This document shows, in pieces, positions 56,520 to 64,000 of a stretch of 64,000 bases of DNA. The position numbers were made by a program, and so were the translations under genes. The stretch is from the NCBI RefSeq assembly GCF_000348745.1, contig NC_020812.1, forward strand, positions 2,241,444 through 2,305,443. Direction: 5' to 3'. The notes under the pieces are model-generated. The model saw nothing but the letters and a program-made list of their open reading frames with translations, did no database searches and was not told where the DNA came from. How positions within the stretch are numbered: the stretch's first letter is position 1; the number at the start of each line of letters is the position of its first letter. Source of the stretch: Micavibrio aeruginosavorus EPB (GTDB taxonomy: Bacteria > Pseudomonadota > Alphaproteobacteria > Micavibrionales > Micavibrionaceae).

Positions 56520-57804
56520 GGCTTCAATACTGGCCATCCTATCCGGTGTGTCGGGTTTTGCCGCACTGAGCCTGTTGATCGCGGATCAGGATATTCCGGT
56601 CTACGTCCCCTATGCGTTGGCCGGGGCCAGCATCCTCAGCATCATCGGCACCGTTTTGTTTCAACGCAAAACCGCCGCCACGCTGGACCAATACAGCGCG
56701 GTTTTAAAAGATATTGCAAAAGGCAATTTTGAAACCCGCATCGTATCCGTCAAGGAACACGGCGTATTGGGACAGGTGGGCCACGACATCAACCATGTCG
56801 CCGACATCACCGATGCGTACATCCGCGAAGTCACAAATTCGATGCAGGCCGTCGGCGAAGGTCGGTATTACCGCCCGGTTCTGGAGCGCGGATTGCCCGG
56901 CATTTATCGCCGCAGCGCCAAGGCCGTGAATAATGTCGTTGCCGAAACAGAACGCCAGATCACAGCGTTCCGTGGTTACGCCGACACGTTTGAAGGCAGC
57001 GTCAACATCATCGTACAAAGCGTTTCCAGCGCCGCCAAAGATGTCGAGAGTGCGTCCGAACGCATGCTGGGCATTACCGAGGCGACCACGACACGCGCCA
57101 TCGACACATCCAACGCCGCTACCGTCGCCGCCGAAAGCACGCATATTGTCGCCGCCGCGGCCGAAGAACTCTCGGCCTCGATCAGCACGATCAATGCGAA
57201 TGTATCTGAATCGTCATCCATCGCGGTACAGGCCGCCAGCGAAGCGGACAAAACCGATCGCCTGATCAACGCGCTGACCGACGCGGCGAAGAATGTTGGC
57301 ACCATCATCGAATTGATCAACAACATCGCCAGCCAGACCAATCTGCTGGCCCTGAACGCCACGATCGAGGCCGCACGCGCGGGTGAAGCGGGCAAAGGGT
57401 TCGCCGTCGTTGCGCATGAGGTGAAAACGCTGGCCGAACAAACCGCCCGGGCGACCGATGACATCACCAAACAAATCGGCACGATGCAGGAATTAACCGA
57501 CGAGGCCGCCGCCGCCATCCGCGGGATTGGCCAGACCATTCACCGCATCAACGATATTTCATCGACCATTGCCCTGGGCATGGATGAACAGAACATCGCC
57601 ACGCAGGAAATTGCCCGGTCGATCCAACAGGCCTCGCAAAGCACCGAAAACGTCACCCGAAACGTCAGTGACGTGCAGGGCATGGCCGCCGAAGGCAAGG
57701 AATCGTCCGCCCGCGTGCTGGACATTGCCAAAACGCTGTCCCGCGAATCCGACCGGTTACAGGCCGATATCGCCGCCTTCCTGAAAACCGCCCGAGAAAT
57801 TTAA
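56494..57804 (+). CDS. Methyl-accepting chemotaxis protein lacking a sensor domain
   Basis: A 436-residue chemoreceptor. Two membrane helices (about 11-30 and 36-56) are joined by a loop of only about six residues, so there is no periplasmic ligand domain. A HAMP-like segment follows ([12 protein letters not shown]), then a long coiled-coil signalling domain with the hairpin tip [34 protein letters not shown]. Input probably comes from the overlapping PAS gene product. No che genes lie in the window. The stop codon is part of a 14-base tandem repeat. Confidence 0.9.
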   Translation: MMNSSSLSKASILAILSGVSGFAALSLLIADQDIPVYVPYALAGASILSIIGTVLFQRKTAATLDQYSAVLKDIAKGNFETRIVSVKEHGVLGQVGHDINHVADITDAYIREVTNSMQAVGEGRYYRPVLERGLPGIYRRSAKAVNNVVAETERQITAFRGYADTFEGSVNIIVQSVSSAAKDVESASERMLGITEATTTRAIDTSNAATVAAESTHIVAAAAEELSASISTINANVSESSSIAVQAASEADKTDRLINALTDAAKNVGTIIELINNIASQTNLLALNATIEAARAGEAGKGFAVVAHEVKTLAEQTARATDDITKQIGTMQELTDEAAAAIRGIGQTIHRINDISSTIALGMDEQNIATQEIARSIQQASQSTENVTRNVSDVQGMAAEGKESSARVLDIAKTLSRESDRLQADIAAFLKTAREI

Positions 57805-57843
57805 CAGCGGAAATTTAATAACAGAAATTTAATGGCGGAAATT
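57796..57843. repeat. 14-base tandem repeat across the MCP stop codon
   Basis: Units begin at 57796, 57810, 57824 and 57838 with GAAATTTAA and a variable GC-rich end; the fourth is partial. The first unit encodes the last two residues and stop (Glu-Ile-stop). Confidence 0.75.
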
Positions 57844-57954
57844 GAGCCCGCCCACCCCCTGTCCGCAGACGGGCGGGGCCGCCCATCTTATATTGACCCC
57901 CCACGCCCAAGCCCCTATTCTGCCCCTTCAATTTTCGAAGGGAAGGATACGATC

Positions 57955-58692
57955 ATGTTTAATCTTTCAGGCAAATGCGCTCTGGTCACCGGGGCCACAG
58001 GTGGAATTGGCGGCGCGATTGCCCGCGCCATGCACGCCCAAGGGGCCACAGTCGGCATTTCCGGCCGGAACGAAGGCAAGCTGGCCGAACTGGCCGCCGA
58101 ATTGAAAGACCGCGTGCATGTCCTGCCCGCCGATCTGGGGGCCGAGGGTGGCGTGGACGCGCTGGTGAAAGCCGCCGAAGCCGCCATGGGCCAGATTGAT
58201 ATTCTGGTCAACAATGCGGGCCTGACCCGCGACAATTTGTCCCTGCGCATGAAACCGGAAGAATGGGACGAAGTCATCGCCGTCAACATGACCGCGACCT
58301 TCCGTCTGGCGCAAGCCGTTCAGCGCGGTATGATGAAACGCCGTTCGGGGCGCATTATCAACGTCGCATCCGTTGTTGGCGTAATGGGCAACCCCGGTCA
58401 GTGCAATTACGTTGCATCCAAGGCCGGCATGATCGGCTGGTCCAAGGCGATGGCCCAGGAAATCGCCAGCCGCAACATCACCATCAACTGCATCGCCCCG
58501 GGCTTTATCGCCACGGCCATGACCGATGCGTTGAACGATGATCAAAAAGCCACGATCAACGCAAAAATCCCGATGGGCCGCATGGGCAGCTCCGAAGACA
58601 TCGCATCCGCCGCCGTCTTCCTGGCCAGCGATGAAGCCGCGTATGTCACCGGCCAGACCATTCACGTGAATGGCGGCATGGTGATGATTTAA
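57955..58692 (+). CDS. fabG: 3-oxoacyl-ACP reductase
   Basis: NADPH-dependent reductase of type II fatty acid synthesis. 245 residues with VTGATGGIGGAIA (nucleotide loop), NNAGLTRDN, catalytic Ser in INVASVVG, YVASK (Tyr/Lys) and PGFIATAMT. GGAAGGA lies about eight bases before the ATG at 57955. The stop overlaps the start of the HAD gene by one base. Confidence 0.96.
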   Translation: MFNLSGKCALVTGATGGIGGAIARAMHAQGATVGISGRNEGKLAELAAELKDRVHVLPADLGAEGGVDALVKAAEAAMGQIDILVNNAGLTRDNLSLRMKPEEWDEVIAVNMTATFRLAQAVQRGMMKRRSGRIINVASVVGVMGNPGQCNYVASKAGMIGWSKAMAQEIASRNITINCIAPGFIATAMTDALNDDQKATINAKIPMGRMGSSEDIASAAVFLASDEAAYVTGQTIHVNGGMVMI

Positions 58693-59369
58693 TGGCCGCT
58701 TACGATCTGGTCATTTTTGATTGTGATGGCACGCTGGTTGACAGCGAATTGGCCAACAACATTGCCTTCTGCGACGAACTGGCCGCAGAAGGTTTGACCC
58801 AATACACGCCGGATTACGCGATGACCCATTTTGTCGGGTCATCCGTGCCGACATTGATGAAGCACATCGCCGCCGAAACGGGTCACGTTTTCCCGGATGA
58901 TTTCCGCGACCGTTATATCCGCAATGTCAGCCGCCGCATCCCCAACGATGTACGTTCCATTCCACACGCCTATGAAACGGTTGAGGCCATCAGCAAGATC
59001 GTGCCCGTCTGTGTCGCATCGAACGGCGAGCGGATGAACGTGGTTGATTGTGTGAAGGCCATCAAAACGATGGATGTGTTTTTTACCGAACAAACCGTTT
59101 TCACCAAGGATCAGGTCGAAAACCCGAAACCGGCCCCGGACTTGTTCCTGTATGCCGCAGCCCAAATGGGCAATGTACCGCCCGAACGCTGTCTGGTGAT
59201 TGAAGATTCGAAATTCGGCGCCCGTGCGGGCGTCGCCGCGGGCATGGATGTGCTGGGTTTCACCGGGTCCGCGCATGATAAACTGGGACGCGCCGCGGAA
59301 CTATCCGCCGAACGCGTCATCGCCGTGATTGATGATTTGCGGGATATTTTGAATTATCTTCAGGATTGA
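58692..59369 (+). CDS. HAD superfamily hydrolase (subfamily IA)
   Basis: A 225-residue phosphatase-like protein with the nucleophile motif DCDGTLVDSE (Asp10, Asp12), the cap domain (about 15-85), CVASNGERM (motif II), Lys in ENPKPAPDLFLYA and VIEDSKFGARAG (motif IV). Similar to YieH/beta-phosphoglucomutase-type enzymes. Coupled to fabG by TAATG, so it may act on a metabolite of acyl or sugar phosphate pathways; substrate unknown. Confidence 0.9.
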   Translation: MAAYDLVIFDCDGTLVDSELANNIAFCDELAAEGLTQYTPDYAMTHFVGSSVPTLMKHIAAETGHVFPDDFRDRYIRNVSRRIPNDVRSIPHAYETVEAISKIVPVCVASNGERMNVVDCVKAIKTMDVFFTEQTVFTKDQVENPKPAPDLFLYAAAQMGNVPPERCLVIEDSKFGARAGVAAGMDVLGFTGSAHDKLGRAAELSAERVIAVIDDLRDILNYLQD

Positions 59370-59384
59370 GCCGTGCAAAATAAA

Positions 59385-59412
59385 AAGGGCCCCAAGCGGG
59401 GCCCTTTTAAAA
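59385..59412. terminator. Bidirectional terminator after the HAD gene
   Basis: AAAAGGGCCCC, loop AAGC, GGGGCCCTTTT: a perfect 11-bp stem between convergent genes. Confidence 0.92.
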
Positions 59413-59425
59413 TTCCTATTCGAGA

Positions 59426-60172
59426 TTACATCGCCAGAGCGAAAGTCGGGCGGTTGACCATGACCGGAGAACCCGGCTTCGGCGCATCCAGTTTCAAATC
59501 GCCATTTGCTGCCGGGCCGAAATCCAGTTGGTTTTTCGACAGCTTCGGCGCGGTATCTTCGATCACCTTGGCTCCGCGTTTCAGCAGTTCTTCTGTGCCT
59601 TTATCAGACGCCACGAAGCCACCGATTGCCCCAGCCAGACCCGGGGAAGCGGCATACCCATCGGTATCGCCATGGAACAGGTCCAGACGACGCAGGTTTT
59701 CCTGCAGATCTTCAATCTCGTATTTCTTCAGCGATTCAACGGTGATGCCATTGGCGGACATATACGCCAGTGTGTTGCGAACATTCGCGGCCACTTCCTG
59801 ACGGGATGCTTCGCCGGGGTTCAGCTCCAGATCCTTGAAACGACGGGCCAGACCTTCGGACTGCATTTTCGTCTGCGCCCAGGCTTGGGCCGAGAAGGTC
59901 ATCAGATGCGGGTTATTGAACATGCTTTTCAGCAGGTTCTCACCATCCATCGCGCGATACTGACCTTCGACGGTTTGAAATTCGGATCCGGTTTGCGCCT
60001 TGTCCAGCGCTTCGCCCTTATCGGCCAGCGCGCGAGTCGCAACAGATGCATTGTTCAGGAGAGAGCGTTTTTGCGCGGCGGTCAGAACACCATTTTCACC
60101 ACCGGCACGTACTGTGCTGCCCATGGAGAAATTGCCGCCTGCCGTTGCTTGATCACGTTTGCTCATAGCCAT
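59426..60172 (-). CDS. Hypothetical protein, 248 aa
   Basis: Not recognised. Start at 60172 (AAAGGG just upstream; the ATG at 60166 is equally possible). Soluble, helix-rich, with no signal peptide. Conspicuous segments are LKSMFNNPHLMTFSAQAWAQTKM and a glycine-rich GLAGAIGGFVASDKGTEELLKRG. The C-terminal 25 residues (LDAPKPGSPVMVNRPTFALAM) look unstructured. It is convergent with the HAD gene and divergent from acpP. Confidence 0.65.
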   Translation of the reverse strand: MAMSKRDQATAGGNFSMGSTVRAGGENGVLTAAQKRSLLNNASVATRALADKGEALDKAQTGSEFQTVEGQYRAMDGENLLKSMFNNPHLMTFSAQAWAQTKMQSEGLARRFKDLELNPGEASRQEVAANVRNTLAYMSANGITVESLKKYEIEDLQENLRRLDLFHGDTDGYAASPGLAGAIGGFVASDKGTEELLKRGAKVIEDTAPKLSKNQLDFGPAANGDLKLDAPKPGSPVMVNRPTFALAM

Positions 60173-60397
60173 ACACCCTTTATATAGAACGTTTCGTTCC
60201 TTGATTATGCGACATATTAACCAAATTTCCCCCTTTCTGTCTACAAATATCAATTAACACATTGATTTTCATTGGTTTTTATATTTTCCAGAATGTTAAT
60301 TCAGGCCCACGCATATAAATTGTTGATTTCGGCGAAGAGGATCACTACAGTCCCCCCCGAACTGACTTTAACTGAAACAACAATAAGGTAATAAGCG

Positions 60398-60637
60398 ATG
60401 AGTGACATTGCTGAGCGCGTGAAGAAAATTGTAATCGATCATTTGGGCGTCGACGAAGCCAAAGTGGTTGAAGCAGCGAGCTTCATTGACGATCTGGGCG
60501 CAGACTCCCTCGACACTGTTGAGCTGGTCATGGCCTTCGAAGAAGAATTCAGCGTCGAAATCCCGGACGATGCCGCTGAGAAAATTCAGACGGTTGGTGA
60601 CGCGATCAGCTTCATCAAGGAAAACTCCGCTGCCTAA
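60398..60637 (+). CDS. acpP: Acyl carrier protein
   Basis: 79-residue ACP, the carrier for fatty acid synthesis and a likely donor to the acyltransferase at 36958. The phosphopantetheine serine is in the DSLD motif ([18 protein letters not shown]). AAGGT lies eight bases before the ATG. A hairpin terminator 40 bases downstream separates it from fabF, consistent with its much higher expression. Confidence 0.98.
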   Translation: MSDIAERVKKIVIDHLGVDEAKVVEAASFIDDLGADSLDTVELVMAFEEEFSVEIPDDAAEKIQTVGDAISFIKENSAA

Positions 60638-60676
60638 TTCAATGGCATGGTGTTTTTAACGCTATAAAGTTAAAGT

Positions 60677-60716
60677 CGCAGTCCCTTTTCATTAAAGGAC
60701 TGCGCTTTTCTTTTCT
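60677..60716 (+). terminator. Terminator/attenuator between acpP and fabF
   Basis: CGCAGTCCCTTT, short loop, AAAGGACTGCG followed by CTTTTCTTTT. Probably limits readthrough to fabF. Confidence 0.75.
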
Positions 60717-60750
60717 GCTGATATGATAGTCTGCTTGTAAGAGGTTCGAA

Positions 60751-62022
60751 ATGAGACGAGTTGTCGTAACAGGTATGGGCATGGTTTCCCCGCTGGGCGT
60801 GGGAGTCAAACGCAATTGGGACCGCATCACGAACAGTGAAAGCGGAATTCGCCGTATCGAGAAGATGGATGCGTCCGATCTGGCCTCGCAAATCGCGGGC
60901 GAAGTTCCGGTGACCACCGATGAAAACCCGACCGACGGTTCATTCAACGCCAATCTGTTCGTTCCGGTGAAGGAACAGAAGAAGATGGATACATTTATTA
61001 TGTACGCCATCGCCGCCGCAGAAGAAGCCTTGGACGATGCCGACTGGCACCCCACCGCGGACGAAGACCAATACCGCACCGGCGTGATGATCGGGTCCGG
61101 CATTGGCGGTCTGCAATCCATTTATGAAACATCCACGACGCTGGCCGAAAAGGGCCCGCGCCGTCTGTCCCCGTTCTCGGTTCCTGCGATGTTGATCAAC
61201 CTGGCCTCAGGCCATGTATCGATCATGCACGGGCTGAAGGGGCCGAACCATTCCGTGGTCACCGCCTGTGCATCCGGCACGCACGCCATTGGCGATGCCG
61301 CCCGCCTGATTATGTGGGGCGATGCCGATGTGATGGTCGCCGGGGGCGCCGAAGCGGGCGTCAACCGTTTGGGCGTGGCCAGCTTTGCCGCCGCGCGCGC
61401 TTTGTCCACGGGGTATAACGACAACCCGACCGCCGCATCCCGTCCGTTCGACGAGGGCCGCGACGGTTTCGTGATCGCCGAAGGCGCAGGCATCGTTATT
61501 CTGGAAGAATACGAGCACGCGAAAAAACGCGGCGCGAAAATCTATGGTGAAATCATCGGCTATGGCATGTCGGGCGATGCGTACCACATCACATCCCCGG
61601 CGGAAAACGGCGATGGCGGTTTCCGCGCGATGCAGGCCGCATTGAAACGTGCCGAACTGAACCCTGGCGATATTGATTACATCAACGCGCACGGCACATC
61701 GACACCGCTGGGTGATGGGCTGGAATGCACGGCGGTGAAACGCCTGTTCGGCAATCATCTGGACACCGTATCCATGTCCTCCACCAAATCGGCTATTGGC
61801 CATTTGCTGGGCGCAGCGGGCGCGGTTGAGGCGATTTACACGATCAAGGCCATAGAAACCGGTATCGTTCCGCCGACGCTGAACCTTGAAAACGTGTCCG
61901 AACCTTGCCAAGGGCTGGATCTGGTTCCGAAAGTGGCGAAGGAGAAGAAGGTCCGCACGGCCCTGTCCAACTCCTTCGGCTTTGGTGGTACCAATGCCAG
62001 CCTGATCATCCGGTCCGTGTAA
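60751..62022 (+). CDS. fabF: 3-oxoacyl-ACP synthase II
   Basis: Condensing enzyme KAS II, 423 residues. The catalytic triad Cys-His-His is present: Cys in VVTACASGTHA, His in NAHGTSTPLGD and His in SAIGHLLGAAGA. The C-terminal NSFGFGGTNAS glycine loop is intact. Follows acpP and precedes mltG, the usual alphaproteobacterial order. Confidence 0.97.
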   Translation: MRRVVVTGMGMVSPLGVGVKRNWDRITNSESGIRRIEKMDASDLASQIAGEVPVTTDENPTDGSFNANLFVPVKEQKKMDTFIMYAIAAAEEALDDADWHPTADEDQYRTGVMIGSGIGGLQSIYETSTTLAEKGPRRLSPFSVPAMLINLASGHVSIMHGLKGPNHSVVTACASGTHAIGDAARLIMWGDADVMVAGGAEAGVNRLGVASFAAARALSTGYNDNPTAASRPFDEGRDGFVIAEGAGIVILEEYEHAKKRGAKIYGEIIGYGMSGDAYHITSPAENGDGGFRAMQAALKRAELNPGDIDYINAHGTSTPLGDGLECTAVKRLFGNHLDTVSMSSTKSAIGHLLGAAGAVEAIYTIKAIETGIVPPTLNLENVSEPCQGLDLVPKVAKEKKVRTALSNSFGFGGTNASLIIRSV

Positions 62023-62033
62023 CAGGCGGCAGG

Positions 62034-63071
62034 ATGGCGGAACCCAGCAAGTTTCAACACGGCTTCGTTCAATTCTTTCTCGGCGCGCTGGTTCTGGGGA
62101 CCACACTCTGTGTGGTCGGCGGGGCTGGCGCGTTCGTTTATGGATGGAACGGCTGGAACAAAGCTGGGCCGCTGCAAACCGAAACATCCGTCATCATCCC
62201 GCGCGGATCGGGCGTCAGCACGATTGCCACCACGCTGGAGGATCAGGGCGTTATTGAGGATGCCCTGCTGTTCCGGATCATGGCCCGCATCACCGGGCAC
62301 CACACCAATCTAAAAGCCGGTGAATACGCGTTCACGCCGCAAATATCCATGCGCAGCGTCGTCGATAAAATCGAACGCGGCGATGTCGTGCAACGCCGCG
62401 TGACCGTGCCCGAAGGATTGACCAGCCACCAAATCGTCAAGATCGTGAATGGAACCGAGGGATTATCCGGCACCATCACGGCGATCCCGGCGGAGGGCTC
62501 GCTCCTGCCGGAAACATACAGCTTCCTGAAAGATCAGGACCGCGCCGAAATCATCAGCCAGATGCAAACCGCGATGAAAGAAACCATCACGCAGATGTGG
62601 CCCAGCCGCGATCCGGGCCTTCCCTTTGACACGATCGAACAGGCCGTAACACTGGCCAGCATCGTGGAAAAGGAAACCGGCGTGGGCGAAGAACGCAAGC
62701 GCGTGGCGGGCGTGTTCATCAACCGCCTGCGCATGAATATGCCCCTGCAGTCCGACCCGACCGTGATTTACGCGATCACCAAGGGTGATATGAAGGATGA
62801 CGGCATGGGCCCGCTGGGCCGCCGCCTGTTGCGCAAGGATCTGACCGACACGGATTCGCCGTACAATACGTATAAATACCCCGGCCTGCCCCCCGGCCCC
62901 ATCGCCAACCCCGGCAAAGCGTCCATCGACGCCGTCCTGCACCCGGAACAACACGATTACATCTATTTCGTCGCCGACGGCGAAGGCGGCCACGTCTTTG
63001 CCCGTACACTGACCGAGCATCAAAATAACGTGAATGAATGGCGGAAGATTCGGAAAAGCCAGGGGCAATAA
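62034..63071 (+). CDS. mltG: Endolytic murein transglycosylase MltG (YceG)
   Basis: Inner-membrane lytic transglycosylase that ends nascent glycan strands. The 345-residue protein has one N-terminal membrane segment (about 16-38), a LysM-like region (SVIIPRGSGVSTIATTLEDQGVI) and the catalytic Glu in ASIVEKETG, with SDPTVIYA and YNTYKYPGLPPGPIANPG later. The start at 62034 follows the fabF stop by 11 bases with GGCAGG before it. Confidence 0.95.
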   Translation: MAEPSKFQHGFVQFFLGALVLGTTLCVVGGAGAFVYGWNGWNKAGPLQTETSVIIPRGSGVSTIATTLEDQGVIEDALLFRIMARITGHHTNLKAGEYAFTPQISMRSVVDKIERGDVVQRRVTVPEGLTSHQIVKIVNGTEGLSGTITAIPAEGSLLPETYSFLKDQDRAEIISQMQTAMKETITQMWPSRDPGLPFDTIEQAVTLASIVEKETGVGEERKRVAGVFINRLRMNMPLQSDPTVIYAITKGDMKDDGMGPLGRRLLRKDLTDTDSPYNTYKYPGLPPGPIANPGKASIDAVLHPEQHDYIYFVADGEGGHVFARTLTEHQNNVNEWRKIRKSQGQ

Positions 63072-63235
63072 TCCGAACAAAGCATCATTATAGTTTACAG
63101 AACACAGGGGCGCCGCCACGGTCCGCAAGGCCGCACCGCGACAAAAGGCTTGATTTTCATGGGCTTTTGCGGCATCCATGGGGGGCTTTGAGGCGGGGCG
63201 GCAACGCTCCTTTTTTCCTTCAAAAGACGGGATGG

Positions 63236-63649
63236 ATGTCCATGGGATTGTTTCGTGCAATCGGTCAGATGCTGGGGTGCCTGTCGCCTGCGCATATTGG
63301 TTTCGTTACATTGCTGAGCGGCGCGCGCAGCGTGGGCCGTGATGTCTATGGCAACCGGTATTACAGCGCCAAGGCCCGCCCGGGATACAAGCTGGATCGT
63401 CGTTGGGTGATCTACAAAGGTGTGCCCGAAGCATCGAATGTACCGCCGGAATGGCATGGCTGGTTGCACCACCAAACGGATGTCGTTCCGACATCCAGCG
63501 CGGAATCGTTCCGCCGCCCGTGGCAGAAACCGCATATGCCGAACATGACCGGCACGAATTTGGCCTATCGGCCGCCGGGGCACGTGTTGTCCGGTGGCCA
63601 GCGTGATGCGGCAACGGGCGATTACGAATCGTGGACGCCGCCACAATAA
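63236..63649 (+). CDS. NDUFA12-type complex I accessory protein
   Basis: Homologue of the mitochondrial complex I 17.2-kDa subunit, found in alphaproteobacteria. 137 residues with GNRYYSAK, RRWVIYKG, ASNVPPEWHGWLHH and the Trp/Pro-rich C-terminus YRPPGHVLSGGQR. The ATG at 63236 (GACGGG just upstream) or 63242 is the start. It typically neighbours mlaD in alphaproteobacteria, as here. Confidence 0.92.
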   Translation: MSMGLFRAIGQMLGCLSPAHIGFVTLLSGARSVGRDVYGNRYYSAKARPGYKLDRRWVIYKGVPEASNVPPEWHGWLHHQTDVVPTSSAESFRRPWQKPHMPNMTGTNLAYRPPGHVLSGGQRDAATGDYESWTPPQ

Positions 63650-63683
63650 TAAATTTAAACGCGTTTTTGGGTGATAGAAGAGA

Positions 63684-64000
63684 ATGAAACACAGTCTGAT
63701 TGAAACAGTTCTGGGCGCGGTTGTTTTGCTGGTCGCGGCCGTATTTTTGATTTTCAGCTACAGCGCGGCGAATGTCGGCGATGTCAGCGGTTACACAATC
63801 AGCGCGAACTTCTCTTCCGTTGGCGGCCTGCGCGCCGGTGACGATGTGCAGATCAGCGGTGTGAAGGTCGGCACCGTATCGGCGGTTGAACTGGACCCGG
63901 AAACTTATTTGGCCAAGGTCAGCATGGCCGTTGATCCGTCCGTGAAAGTGCCGGATGACAGCGCCGCCTTGATCAGCAGCGAAAGCCTGATGGGTGGTCG
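63684..64000 (+). CDS. mlaD: Phospholipid transport substrate-binding protein MlaD, partial
   Basis: MCE-domain protein that ferries phospholipids with MlaF and MlaE (46521-48187). Starts ATG at 63684 and runs off the window end with at least 105 residues. One N-terminal membrane anchor (about 8-25, LGAVVLLVAAVFLIFSY) and the MCE core SVGGLRAGDDVQISGVKVGTVSAVEL with VKVPDDSAALISSESLMGG. Lies 34 bases after the NDUFA12 gene. Confidence 0.92.
   Translation, partial: MKHSLIETVLGAVVLLVAAVFLIFSYSAANVGDVSGYTISANFSSVGGLRAGDDVQISGVKVGTVSAVELDPETYLAKVSMAVDPSVKVPDDSAALISSESLMGG

Overview
The window is chromosomal DNA from an alphaproteobacterium. The evidence is GcrA with a dense GANTC cluster beside it, an NDUFA12-type complex I accessory protein next to MlaD, an aroQ-accB-accC cluster, rpoZ beside one bifunctional SpoT/Rel, and a DUF1826 protein. 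The housekeeping genes are moderately GC-rich. Many lineage-restricted secreted or hypothetical proteins, together with periplasmic enzymes, would fit a Micavibrio-like predatory lineage, but that placement is an inference from gene content only. I recognise no rRNA, tRNA, CRISPR array, prophage or insertion sequence.

Layout. 1-4.1 kb: a palindromic repeat, an unknown protein, FadD and a two-domain cold-shock protein. 4.2-8.0 kb (- strand): gcrA, then the acpS-lepB-rnc-era operon. 8.2-12.6 kb (+ strand): three tandem secreted polyglycine-rich paralogues. 12.6-15.9 kb (-): DUF2062, spoT, rpoZ. 16.3-17.0 kb: a NYN-domain nuclease. 17.0-22.8 kb (-): a long gene string bepA, two DsbA-like proteins, a PCuAC copper chaperone, aroQ, accB, accC. 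22.8-30.4 kb: rlmE, guaB, rsmB and several unknowns. 30.6-33.3 kb: a double deaminase-fold protein divergent from guaA. 33.3-36.6 kb: an AT-rich foreign-looking membrane gene, two tiny Cys/His-rich proteins, a CigR/RcnB-like protein and rlmN. 36.9-41.4 kb: a FeeM/exosortase-type acyltransferase, then thrC, an M16 protease and a RimJ-like acetyltransferase. 41.4-48.2 kb: YqgE, PBP1A, a PQQ sugar dehydrogenase, a VanX-like dipeptidase and MlaFE. 48.2-53.4 kb: alr, a single-span protein, dnaB and the rpsF-rpsR-rplI operon with a promoter and structured leader. 53.7-64 kb: DUF1826, then a fatty-acid cluster (fabD, fabG, acpP, fabF, mltG) interrupted by a PAS/chemoreceptor pair, ending with NDUFA12 and a truncated mlaD.

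Themes. Envelope biogenesis dominates: fatty acid initiation and elongation (AccBC, FabD, FabG, FabF, ACP, AcpS), peptidoglycan (Alr, PBP1A, MltG, VanX-like), lipid transport (MlaDEF), outer-membrane quality control (BepA) and periplasmic disulfide/copper handling. Stress and cell-cycle control is represented by SpoT, omega, GcrA and the cold-shock protein. The least explained parts are the polyglycine triad inserted in a conserved housekeeping locus, the half-degenerate deaminase, the split PAS/MCP receptor and the metal-binding microproteins.
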